DNA of 19,858 nt from DASWKG01 sp036396755 (GTDB taxonomy: Bacteria > Actinomycetota > UBA4738 > CALAEC01). Shown here piece by piece: positions 14,219-19,858 of the stretch. The translations under genes were made by a program, and so were the position numbers. The DNA is taken from positions 1 through 19,858 of the forward strand of contig DASWKG010000146.1 in the NCBI GenBank assembly GCA_036396755.1. The letters are read 5' to 3'. Numbering within the stretch: the first letter of the stretch is position 1; each line of letters starts with the position of its first letter. The notes beneath the pieces were generated by a model. The model had not been told where the DNA came from. It did no database searches and saw only the letters and a program-made list of their open reading frames with translations.

Positions 14219-14259
14219 TGTGAGGGAACTGCTCTGTTGAACAACGCCGAACCCTCACA
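14219..14259 (-). other. Inverted repeat at the 5' end of the cold-shock transcript
   Basis: TGTGAGGG (14219-14226) and CCCTCACA (14252-14259) are a perfect 8-bp inverted repeat 25 bases apart, next to a second palindrome CCGGCGAACTTTCGCCGG at 14201-14218. If transcription starts near 14256, most of both would lie in the csp leader, where they could form RNA structure; alternatively they are protein sites. Confidence 0.35.
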
Positions 14260-14262
14260 GAG

Positions 14263-14271
14263 ACCCTAGCA
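14263..14271 (-). promoter_or_regulatory. Extended -10 promoter for the cold-shock gene
   Basis: On the minus strand TGC-TAGGGT (14271-14263) fits an extended -10 (TGN TANNNT). No convincing -35 is found at 16-18 bases. Start expected near 14256, giving a leader of about 113 bases. Confidence 0.4.
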
Positions 14272-14311
14272 GGTATGGAGAAGCGCTCACCTCTTCCATG
14301 CCCGAACGTCT

Positions 14312-14325
14312 TGTGCAAGTGCACA
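14312..14325. promoter_or_regulatory. Palindrome TGTGCAAGTGCACA, copy 2 of a candidate operator
   Basis: Perfect inverted half-sites TGTGCA / TGCACA with AG between them, in the divergent region of the cold-shock and bPH2 genes. It lies 64-77 bases upstream of the predicted bPH2 start point, a position more typical of activation than of direct blocking, and about 55 bases upstream of the csp start point. Confidence 0.55.
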
Positions 14326-14353
14326 GGCCGGTCTTGCCGGTCCCCGGCCGCTG

Positions 14354-14382
14354 TTGCCGCTTCCCCGGGTCGCTGCTAGCGT
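14354..14382 (+). promoter_or_regulatory. Promoter of the bPH2 gene (leaderless)
   Basis: -35 TTGCCG (14354-14359), 17-base spacer, -10 TAGCGT (14377-14382) preceded by TGC. Six bases separate the -10 from the GTG at 14389, so the mRNA should begin at the start codon itself; no ribosome binding site is present. Confidence 0.6.
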
Positions 14383-14388
14383 CGGCAC

Positions 14389-15027
14389 GTGGGGATCCCG
14401 GATCGCTTCCTGACCGAGGGCGAGGAGATCGCGATCGACGCCCGGCCGCACTGGGTGGCACTGGTCTGGCCGGTGACCGTGGCGGTGGCGATCGCGGCGG
14501 TGGCGAGCTACGCGATCGCGAAGATCGACAACGGGATCGCCCGGTGGGCGATCCTGGGGGTCGCGGCGCTACTCTTCCTCTTCTACCCGGTGCGGTGGTT
14601 CATCAAGTGGGTCACGTCGCACTTCGTGGTGACGAACGAGCGGGTCATCCACCTCCGCGGGCTGATCGCCAAGGGGTCGATGGACATCCCGCTCCAGCGG
14701 ATCAACGACGTGCGCTTCGATCAGAACATCATCCAGCGCATCCTCGGCGCCGGGACCCTGATCCTGGAGTCGGCCGGGGAGCGCGGACGGCAGGTGTTCG
14801 AGAGCGTGCGCAACCCCGAGCTGATCCAGCGGACGATCTCGGAGCGGGCGGAGGAGCGCGAGATGACCATCGGCGGGGCCGGGCTCCGGGCCGAGCCCCC
14901 CACCCCCTCGGCGGCGCCCAAGCCGTCGGTCACCGAGGAGCTGGCCCGGCTCGCCGACCTGCGAGACCGGGGCGCGCTCACCGCCGAGGAGTTCGAGGCC
15001 CAGAAGGCGAAGCTGCTCGGCTCCTGA
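14389..15027 (+). CDS. Membrane protein with bacterial PH domain (bPH2) and SHOCT tail
   Basis: 212 aa, GTG start. A short N-terminal stretch (IPDRFLTEGEEIAIDARPHW) precedes two membrane spans (about 24-44 and 50-70). Next comes the bPH2 (YdbS/YdbT-like) fold, about 75-150, with the family's 'TNERVIHLRGLIAKGSMDIPLQRINDVRFDQ' type core. A Pro/Ala linker follows, and the C-terminal 30 residues (EELARLADLRDRGALTAEEFEAQKAKLL) are a SHOCT module. Such proteins are common in actinobacteria as single genes; their role is not firmly known, with envelope-related functions suggested. The first and third residues of the frame agree with translation from the 5' end of a leaderless mRNA. It stands between the divergent csp gene and the S8 gene, which has its own promoter region 67 bases downstream. 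Confidence 0.88.
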   Translation: MGIPDRFLTEGEEIAIDARPHWVALVWPVTVAVAIAAVASYAIAKIDNGIARWAILGVAALLFLFYPVRWFIKWVTSHFVVTNERVIHLRGLIAKGSMDIPLQRINDVRFDQNIIQRILGAGTLILESAGERGRQVFESVRNPELIQRTISERAEEREMTIGGAGLRAEPPTPSAAPKPSVTEELARLADLRDRGALTAEEFEAQKAKLLGS

Positions 15028-15043
15028 TCCGCTCTCGTCGCTC

Positions 15044-15057
15044 TGTGCACCTGCACA
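15044..15057. promoter_or_regulatory. Palindrome TGTGCACCTGCACA, copy 3 of a candidate operator
   Basis: Perfect half-sites with CC between them, in the 67-base gap before the S8 peptidase gene. AACCTATCT at 15081-15089 is the probable -10 region (TATCTG, imperfect) and ends about 5 bases before the ATG at 15095. No ribosome binding site is seen, so a leaderless mRNA is likely. Confidence 0.6.
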
Positions 15058-15094
15058 CAGGGATCCGGACGCGGCGGTCGAACCTATCTGAACG

Positions 15095-18000
15095 ATGTCC
15101 GCCCCCCTCGTCGCTCGTCTCGCCGCGCTCGCACTCCTCGCCTCCGGCATGGCCGCGGTCCTTCCGGCCACCGCAGCCCCCGGCCCGGCGTCATCGCCTG
15201 AAGGCGTGCCCGCGGAGGCCGTCACGCTCGTCACGGGCGACCGCGTCCTGGTGCGCCGCACGCCCGACGGCGCCTGGGCGGCGACGGTCCTTCCCACCGA
15301 CCCGGCGGTCACCTTCGAGACCATCGCGATCGGCGACGACCTGTACGTGATCCCCGACTCGGCCGCTCCCCTCGTCCCCGAGCTCCTCGACCGCGAGCTG
15401 TTCAACGTGGCCGAGCTCGTCCGCCGGGATCTGGACGACGCCTCGACCGGCCGGCTCCCCCTCATCGTCGAGCACGAGCCGGGCGCGGCGCCGACGCTCC
15501 CCGCCACCGAGGAGACGACGGCGCTCGACAGCATCGACGGGGCGGCGACGCTCCTCGACAAGGACCGGGCCGAGCGTCTGGGCGACGCGATCGCCGAGAG
15601 CGCCGAGCCCGGGGGCGACGACCCGCTCGAGGGCGTGCAGCGCATCTGGCTCGATGCGGAGGTTGGGGTGGCGCTCGACCGCAGCGTTGCCCAGATCAGG
15701 GCGGACGTCGCCCACGCTCGCGGGATCGACGGGACGGGCGTCAGGGTGGCCGTGCTCGACACCGGCATCGACACCACGCACCCCGACCTGCAGGGGAAGG
15801 TGTCGGAGTCGCGCAACTTCACCACGTCTGCCTCGACGTCCGACGGCTTCGGCCACGGGACCCACGTGGCCTCGATCATCGCGGGCTCGGGCGCGGCCTC
15901 GAACGGGGCCTACCGGGGGGTCGCCCCCGGCGCCACGATCCTGAACGGCAAGGTCCTGGGCGACAACGGGTCGGGGCTGGCCTCCTGGGTGATCGGCGGG
16001 ATGGAGTGGGCGGTGGACAGCGGCGCCGACGTCGTGAACATGAGCCTCGGCGGGGGCGCCACCGACGGCACCGACCCGATGAGCGTGGCGGTGAACACCC
16101 TGACCGCCGAGTCGGGGGCGCTGTTCGTGATCGCCGCCGGCAACAACGGCCCGCTGACCCGCACGATCGGGACCCCGGGCGCGGCCGACGCCGCCCTGAC
16201 CGTGGGCGCGGTCTCGCGCACCGACTCCCTGGCGTTCTTCTCGAGCCGCGGGCCGAGGCTCGGGGACTTCGCGATCAAGCCCGACCTCACCGCCCCCGGC
16301 GTCGACATCGTCGCCGCGCGCGCCGCCGGGACCTCGATGGGCACGCCGGTCGACGCCCGCTACACCCGGGCCTCGGGGACATCGATGGCGACGCCCCACG
16401 CCGCCGGAGCGGCGGCGCTGCTCCTGCAGGGCCATCCGGGATGGGAGGCCGGCGACGTGAAGTCGGCGCTGGTCACCTCCGCGGTGCCGCGCGCCGCGAA
16501 CACCGTCTACGAGCAGGGTGGCGGCCGTCTCGACGTGGGGAGGGCGGTCGACGACCCGGTGCGGGCCTCGCCGGCGCCGCTCCAGCTCGGGTTCTTCCCG
16601 TGGCCGCACGGCGCGCGCGGGACGAGCAGCCGGACCGTCACCTTCACCAACCCCGCGACCGCGCCGGCGACCCTCGACCTCGCCCTCGAGATCGTGAACG
16701 AGGACGGCGCCGCGCCCGCCCCCGGGATGCTCTCGCTCTCCCCCGCCACGGTCTCGGTGCCCGCGGGCGGCACCGCCGAAGCCGAGGTCACCATCGATCC
16801 CGACGTCGGCGACACGGGGACCTACGGCGGCTACCTCGTTGGCCGCCGGGGAGAGACGGTCGAGCTCCGGGTTCCCCTGGGGTTCACCAAGGAGCTGGAG
16901 CGCTACGACCTCACCGTGCAGGGCATCGGCGCCGGCGGCCTCGCGGCGGGGGGGTTCGACCGCGCGTACGCGGTGAACGTCGACGACCCCGACACGTTCT
17001 TCGAGGACCGCTCGTTCATCGACGGCACCGCGGTGTTCCGCGTGCCGCCGGGCACCTACGAGGTGGTGGGATCGTTCCGAACCTGGGAGGGCACCCGGCT
17101 GAAGCAGCTCCGCTGGGTCATCGAGCCCGAGCTCGAGGTCGCCGGCGACGCCGAGGTCGCGCTGGACGCCCGCACGGCCATTCCCATCCGGGTCGCGGTG
17201 CCTGGCTACGCCACCGTGGCGCGGCAGATGAAGCTGGAGCACTACCGCGGAACGGTGAGCGGGGACAGCGTCGAGATCGGCCATGTGATCGGGTACGAGG
17301 TCGAGGCCTTCGCCGCGCCCACCGAGCCGGTCACCAAGGGGGCGTTCGAGTTCAACAGCCAGTTCCGTCTCGTAGCCCCGGACGTCTCCGGTGGCCCCTC
17401 CTCGGCGAGCCCCTACCTGTTCGACCTGATCTTCCCGAAGCCGGACGCGATCCCGGCCGCGCTCGACGAGGTCGCCGACCCGGCCGGGCTCGCGCGCATC
17501 GACGCCGGCTTCGCCGTGCAGGGCGCCGTCCGCGACTACGAGATCGAATCGCGCGGGGCCCGGCGCCCGTGGCAGTTCTTCGTCCTCGACATCGGGTTCC
17601 CGGTCGCGGGCGCGCGGACGCGCGCCGACCACGTCTCGCCGGGCGACACCCTGTGGGCGCAGTCGGCGTGCCTGCGCTTCTTCAACTTCGAGGAGCCGTA
17701 CGCCTGCCTCGCGGAGGGCTCACGCACCTACGCGCCGGGCGAGCGAACGGCGACCACCTGGTACGCCCAGCCGTCGCGCCCGATCGTGGCGACGGCGAGC
17801 CGGACCGCCCAGGAGCTGACGATCGTGCTCGACCCGGTCGCGGATGCCGCGGGTCACGGGGGTACCTTCGTCGGAGGCTACGAGCAGGAGCTCCTGCTCT
17901 ACCAGGAGGGGGCGCTGGCCGCGGAGTCGAGCGAGCCGCTCGTCTGGAGCTTCACCCCCGACGAGCGCCAGCGCTTCCGCCTCGAGTACGAGACGTCGGT

Positions 18001-18955
18001 GGCGGCGTCGTGGGCCGAGATGTCGACGCGGACCGCCACGACCTGGGAGTTCGACTCGGGCCCGCAGCGGAGCGTCGTCCCGATCCTGGACGACACCAGC
18101 GGCTACCAGGAGGTGCCGTCGCTCCTGCTCGTCGACTACCTGCTCGGCCCGCTCGACCTGCGGAACCGGGCTCCGTTCCCCGACGCGGAGCACGCCGCCT
18201 TCCCGCTGGGCATCCGGGTGAGCCATCTCCCCGGGGCGAGCGGGGGCCCGGTGGCGGAGGCCCGGATGTGGGCGTCGTACGACGACGGCGGGACCTGGCA
18301 GGAGGTGACGCTGTCGGCGGCCGGGGGCGGCGAGTTCGTCGGCCAGGCGGCCCATCCCCGCCTCGAGGAGACGAACGGCTTCGTATCGCTTCGCGCCGAG
18401 GCGTCCGACTCGGCCGGCAACACCGTGTCGCAGACGGTCGTGCGCGCGTACGGGCTCACCCCGCCGCACGCGCAGCGGGTGAACGCGGGCGACGGCGCGT
18501 ACACCGACGGGGCCGGGACAGCCTGGGCCCCCGACCAGCCGTACACGCCCGGCGGGTGGGGCTACACGAACGTGGCATCCGACGTGCAGACGGTGAGCAG
18601 CGACATCGCCGGGACCACCGACGACGCGCTGTACCGCGCGATCCGTCTCGACCCGGGGAGCTACCGGTTCGACGTCCCCGACGGGCGGTACGCGGTGACG
18701 CTCCGCTTCGCCGAGCCCGCCAAGCGTGCCGCGGGTACGCGGGTGTTCGACGTGCTCGCCGAGGGAGCGGTCGTGCTCGCGGACCACGACACCACGGCCG
18801 AGGTCGGGAACCGCACCGCCGACCAGCACGTCATCACGGTGCTCGTCACCGACGGCACCCTGGACCTCGACTTCCGTCGACGCACGGGCTCCGCCCAGCC
18901 GGCGGTCGCCGCGATCGGCATCGCGCAGGCGTACGGCGGACCCACTGCTCCCTGA
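15095..18955 (+). CDS. Large secreted S8 subtilisin-like peptidase with malectin-like C-terminal domain
   Basis: 1286 aa. Signal peptide 1-28 (LVARLAALALLASGMAAVLPATA), then a propeptide of actinobacterial S8 style (VTLVTGDRV 43-51; LDRELFNV 98-105; LPLIVEHEP). The catalytic domain, about 190-490, has all active-site residues: Asp222 in VLDTGID, His254 in GHGTHV, Asn350 in AAGNNG, Ser430 in GTSMATPHAAG. A beta-sandwich of Fn3/CARDB type follows (about 505-590, TVTFTNPATAPATLDL), then a long unassigned beta-rich region. From about 1128 to 1280 comes a malectin/carbohydrate-binding-like domain (RVNAGDGAYTDGAGTAWAPD...YAVTLRFAEP...AVAAIGIA). Role: extracellular endopeptidase, perhaps held at glycans by the malectin-like domain (inference). 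No LPXTG or C-terminal membrane anchor. ATG chosen because the signal peptide starts directly there. Confidence 0.93.
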   Translation: MSAPLVARLAALALLASGMAAVLPATAAPGPASSPEGVPAEAVTLVTGDRVLVRRTPDGAWAATVLPTDPAVTFETIAIGDDLYVIPDSAAPLVPELLDRELFNVAELVRRDLDDASTGRLPLIVEHEPGAAPTLPATEETTALDSIDGAATLLDKDRAERLGDAIAESAEPGGDDPLEGVQRIWLDAEVGVALDRSVAQIRADVAHARGIDGTGVRVAVLDTGIDTTHPDLQGKVSESRNFTTSASTSDGFGHGTHVASIIAGSGAASNGAYRGVAPGATILNGKVLGDNGSGLASWVIGGMEWAVDSGADVVNMSLGGGATDGTDPMSVAVNTLTAESGALFVIAAGNNGPLTRTIGTPGAADAALTVGAVSRTDSLAFFSSRGPRLGDFAIKPDLTAPGVDIVAARAAGTSMGTPVDARYTRASGTSMATPHAAGAAALLLQGHPGWEAGDVKSALVTSAVPRAANTVYEQGGGRLDVGRAVDDPVRASPAPLQLGFFPWPHGARGTSSRTVTFTNPATAPATLDLALEIVNEDGAAPAPGMLSLSPATVSVPAGGTAEAEVTIDPDVGDTGTYGGYLVGRRGETVELRVPLGFTKELERYDLTVQGIGAGGLAAGGFDRAYAVNVDDPDTFFEDRSFIDGTAVFRVPPGTYEVVGSFRTWEGTRLKQLRWVIEPELEVAGDAEVALDARTAIPIRVAVPGYATVARQMKLEHYRGTVSGDSVEIGHVIGYEVEAFAAPTEPVTKGAFEFNSQFRLVAPDVSGGPSSASPYLFDLIFPKPDAIPAALDEVADPAGLARIDAGFAVQGAVRDYEIESRGARRPWQFFVLDIGFPVAGARTRADHVSPGDTLWAQSACLRFFNFEEPYACLAEGSRTYAPGERTATTWYAQPSRPIVATASRTAQELTIVLDPVADAAGHGGTFVGGYEQELLLYQEGALAAESSEPLVWSFTPDERQRFRLEYETSVAASWAEMSTRTATTWEFDSGPQRSVVPILDDTSGYQEVPSLLLVDYLLGPLDLRNRAPFPDAEHAAFPLGIRVSHLPGASGGPVAEARMWASYDDGGTWQEVTLSAAGGGEFVGQAAHPRLEETNGFVSLRAEASDSAGNTVSQTVVRAYGLTPPHAQRVNAGDGAYTDGAGTAWAPDQPYTPGGWGYTNVASDVQTVSSDIAGTTDDALYRAIRLDPGSYRFDVPDGRYAVTLRFAEPAKRAAGTRVFDVLAEGAVVLADHDTTAEVGNRTADQHVITVLVTDGTLDLDFRRRTGSAQPAVAAIGIAQAYGGPTAP

Positions 18956-18964
18956 CCGCGGTCA
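18953..18964. other. 12-bp palindrome carrying both convergent stop codons
   Basis: TGACCGCGGTCA is a perfect palindrome whose first three bases are the S8 stop codon and whose last three are the GYD-gene stop codon on the other strand. Only 6 bases separate the two genes; no separate terminator is visible. Confidence 0.7.
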
Positions 18965-19282
18965 GGCGCCGGGGGGACGGTAGTCGACCGTGCGGTCCCG
19001 CGCGGCGTCCACCTCCTCGGCGGTGATCAGCGGCGTCGTCGTGACGGCCGCCGCGCCGCTGGCCGATACCGTGAGGCTGATCGCGATCACCGCCTCGGGG
19101 TCGGGCGCGTCGACGATGATGTACACGTCGTTCTCCCCGAACGCGTAATAGAAGGCCTCGATGGTCGCGCCGAGGCCGGCCGCCATCTTCTCCACGACCT
19201 CCCGCCGCCCGGTTCCGCCCTCCTTCATCGTCCCCGCCGCTCCCTGCTGCGTCAGCTGAACGGTGAACAGGTACTTGGCCAT
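18962..19282 (-). CDS. GYD-domain protein
   Basis: 106 aa, soluble, no signal peptide. It starts MAKYLFTVQLTQQGAAGTMKEGG and continues with REVVEKMAAGLGATIEAFYYAFGENDVYIIVDAPDPEAVIAISLTVSASG, which is the pattern of the GYD family (Pfam PF08734), small ferredoxin-like-fold proteins found widely in bacteria and archaea with no settled function. The name-giving Gly-Tyr-Asp is here GENDVYIIVD. AGGGGG about 6 bases before the ATG supports the start. A perfect 16-bp palindrome lies 19 bases upstream of the start. It follows a propeller-protein gene on the same strand, 83 bases away. Confidence 0.85.
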   Translation of the reverse strand: MAKYLFTVQLTQQGAAGTMKEGGTGRREVVEKMAAGLGATIEAFYYAFGENDVYIIVDAPDPEAVIAISLTVSASGAAAVTTTPLITAEEVDAARDRTVDYRPPGA

Positions 19283-19300
19283 GGCAACCCCCTGTCTCGC

Positions 19301-19316
19301 CCGGTGACGTCACCGG
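19301..19316. promoter_or_regulatory. 16-bp palindrome CCGGTGACGTCACCGG upstream of the GYD gene
   Basis: Perfect 16-bp palindrome 19 bases from the ATG at 19282, centred on ACGT. It may be an operator over the GYD promoter, or a short terminator hairpin for the gene upstream; its perfect symmetry through the centre suits protein binding better. Confidence 0.4.
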
Positions 19317-19325
19317 CCCACGCCG

Positions 19326-19358
19326 GCCCGGACGAAGGTGAGCCTCGCCCTTCCGGGC
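19326..19358 (-). terminator. Possible terminator of the partial propeller gene
   Basis: GCCCGGA (19326-19332) and TCCGGGC (19352-19358) form a 7-bp stem with a 19-base loop, 8 bases after the stop codon of the minus-strand gene at 19366. No T-tract. Confidence 0.35.
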
Positions 19359-19365
19359 GCGGGCG

Positions 19366-19858
19366 TCAAGAGGCCGCGTAGGCCAGCGTCTGGATGTCGA
19401 AGGAGTCGCGCGTGTACGCCGACGTGCCGACGAAGGTGTCGAGCGTCTTCGTGATCCCGGTGACGAAGACACGCTCGCCGTCGACCGACGCCGCGATCCC
19501 CGCCGCGTAGCTGACGTTCGTCGTGAACCGGGCCGTCCAGTCCGCGACGCCGGACGCCAGGTCGTAGGCCATCGTCACGTAGCTCGTTGTCGAGAAGCCC
19601 ATTCCCCGCGGGTTGGTGACGAAGACGCGATCGCCGTCCGGGCTCATCGCGAGCGTGGGGTAGAAGCCGATGATCGAGCTGAACCGGTAGGACGTGTCCT
19701 TCGACTCGACGCCCCAACGGCGGGTGCCGGAGGCGGCGGCGTAGGCCACCGTGCCGGTCCCTTCGCCGCCGAGACCGCCGGTCGCCACCACGGTCTCGCC
19801 GTCGGGGGAGACCGCCAGGAGCGGCGCGAACAGCGAGAAGTAGAAGTGCCGCTCCGCC
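19366..19858 (-). CDS. PQQ-like beta-propeller protein, 3' part only
   Basis: The open frame runs to the window edge, so the start and any signal peptide are outside. About 164 residues are visible: LAVSPDGETVVATGG, then 'GTVAYAAASGTRRW', 'LAMSPDGDRVFVTNP', 'TMAYDLASGVADWTARF', 'IAASVDGERVFVTGITK' and a final LAYAAS. These are the same 'SPDGxxVFVTG...AYDxxTGxxxW' blades as in the other two PQQ-like proteins of the window, making a fourth propeller protein counting the LVIVD one. A GTG at 19791 could be read as a start but lies inside a blade, so it is not used. Location outside the cell is inferred from the paralogues. Confidence 0.8.
   Translation of the reverse strand, partial: AERHFYFSLFAPLLAVSPDGETVVATGGLGGEGTGTVAYAAASGTRRWGVESKDTSYRFSSIIGFYPTLAMSPDGDRVFVTNPRGMGFSTTSYVTMAYDLASGVADWTARFTTNVSYAAGIAASVDGERVFVTGITKTLDTFVGTSAYTRDSFDIQTLAYAAS

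Noticed and set aside
15191..17632. 813-residue open frame on the minus strand, and 16006-19026 on the plus strand
   Set aside because: Both overlap the S8 peptidase gene in other frames; the S8 frame has all catalytic motifs, these have none.

Overview
The window is very GC-rich (third codon positions are almost all G or C). It reads as a chromosomal stretch of a high-GC Gram-positive-type bacterium, most likely an uncultured member of the Actinomycetota. This rests on composition, an S8 peptidase whose propeptide has the actinobacterial 'VTLVTGDRV...LFNV' style, and several genes whose start codon lies 6-7 bases after a -10 box (leaderless mRNAs). The class cannot be told from the sequence. 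I see no rRNA, tRNA, IS element, CRISPR array or phage gene.

Layout. (1) 98-373 (+): small tail-anchored protein with a 3 x 27 bp repeat, followed by a hairpin between convergent genes. (2) 441-3753 (-): a secreted CocE/X-Pro-dipeptidyl-peptidase-like hydrolase, a 72-aa orphan protein with its own leaderless promoter, and a zinc alcohol dehydrogenase. (3) 3898-8684 (+): two adjacent, near-overlapping secreted propeller genes; the first is LVIVD-type, the second a PQQ-like propeller fused to a paralogous LVIVD-type module. A strong hairpin follows. (4) 8798-9916 (+): secreted trypsin-fold serine protease. (5) 9991-13832 (+): a 39-aa signal-peptide-like ORF overlapping (ATGA) a 746-aa secreted protein with twelve 'DxGGNDxY' repeats, then a third PQQ-like propeller protein. 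(6) 13942-14142 (-): cold-shock-domain protein with an altered RNP2 motif. (7) 14389-15027 (+): membrane bPH2-SHOCT protein. (8) 15095-18955 (+): 1286-aa secreted subtilase ending in a malectin-like domain. (9) 18962-19858 (-): GYD-domain protein and the 3' part of a fourth PQQ-like propeller protein running off the window.

Overall this is an exported-protein island. Eight of the fourteen complete genes carry signal peptides or signal-like N-termini, three of them encode peptidases/hydrolases of different folds, and the window holds four propeller proteins. The most interesting unexplained signal is a perfect 14-bp palindrome, TGTGCANNTGCACA. It occurs exactly three times, always between genes, upstream of the LVIVD gene, the bPH2 gene and the S8 peptidase gene. 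A half-conserved fourth copy precedes the repeat-protein operon, and three of the four copies share further spaced sequence downstream. I read it as a candidate regulon operator; the regulator is not in the window.
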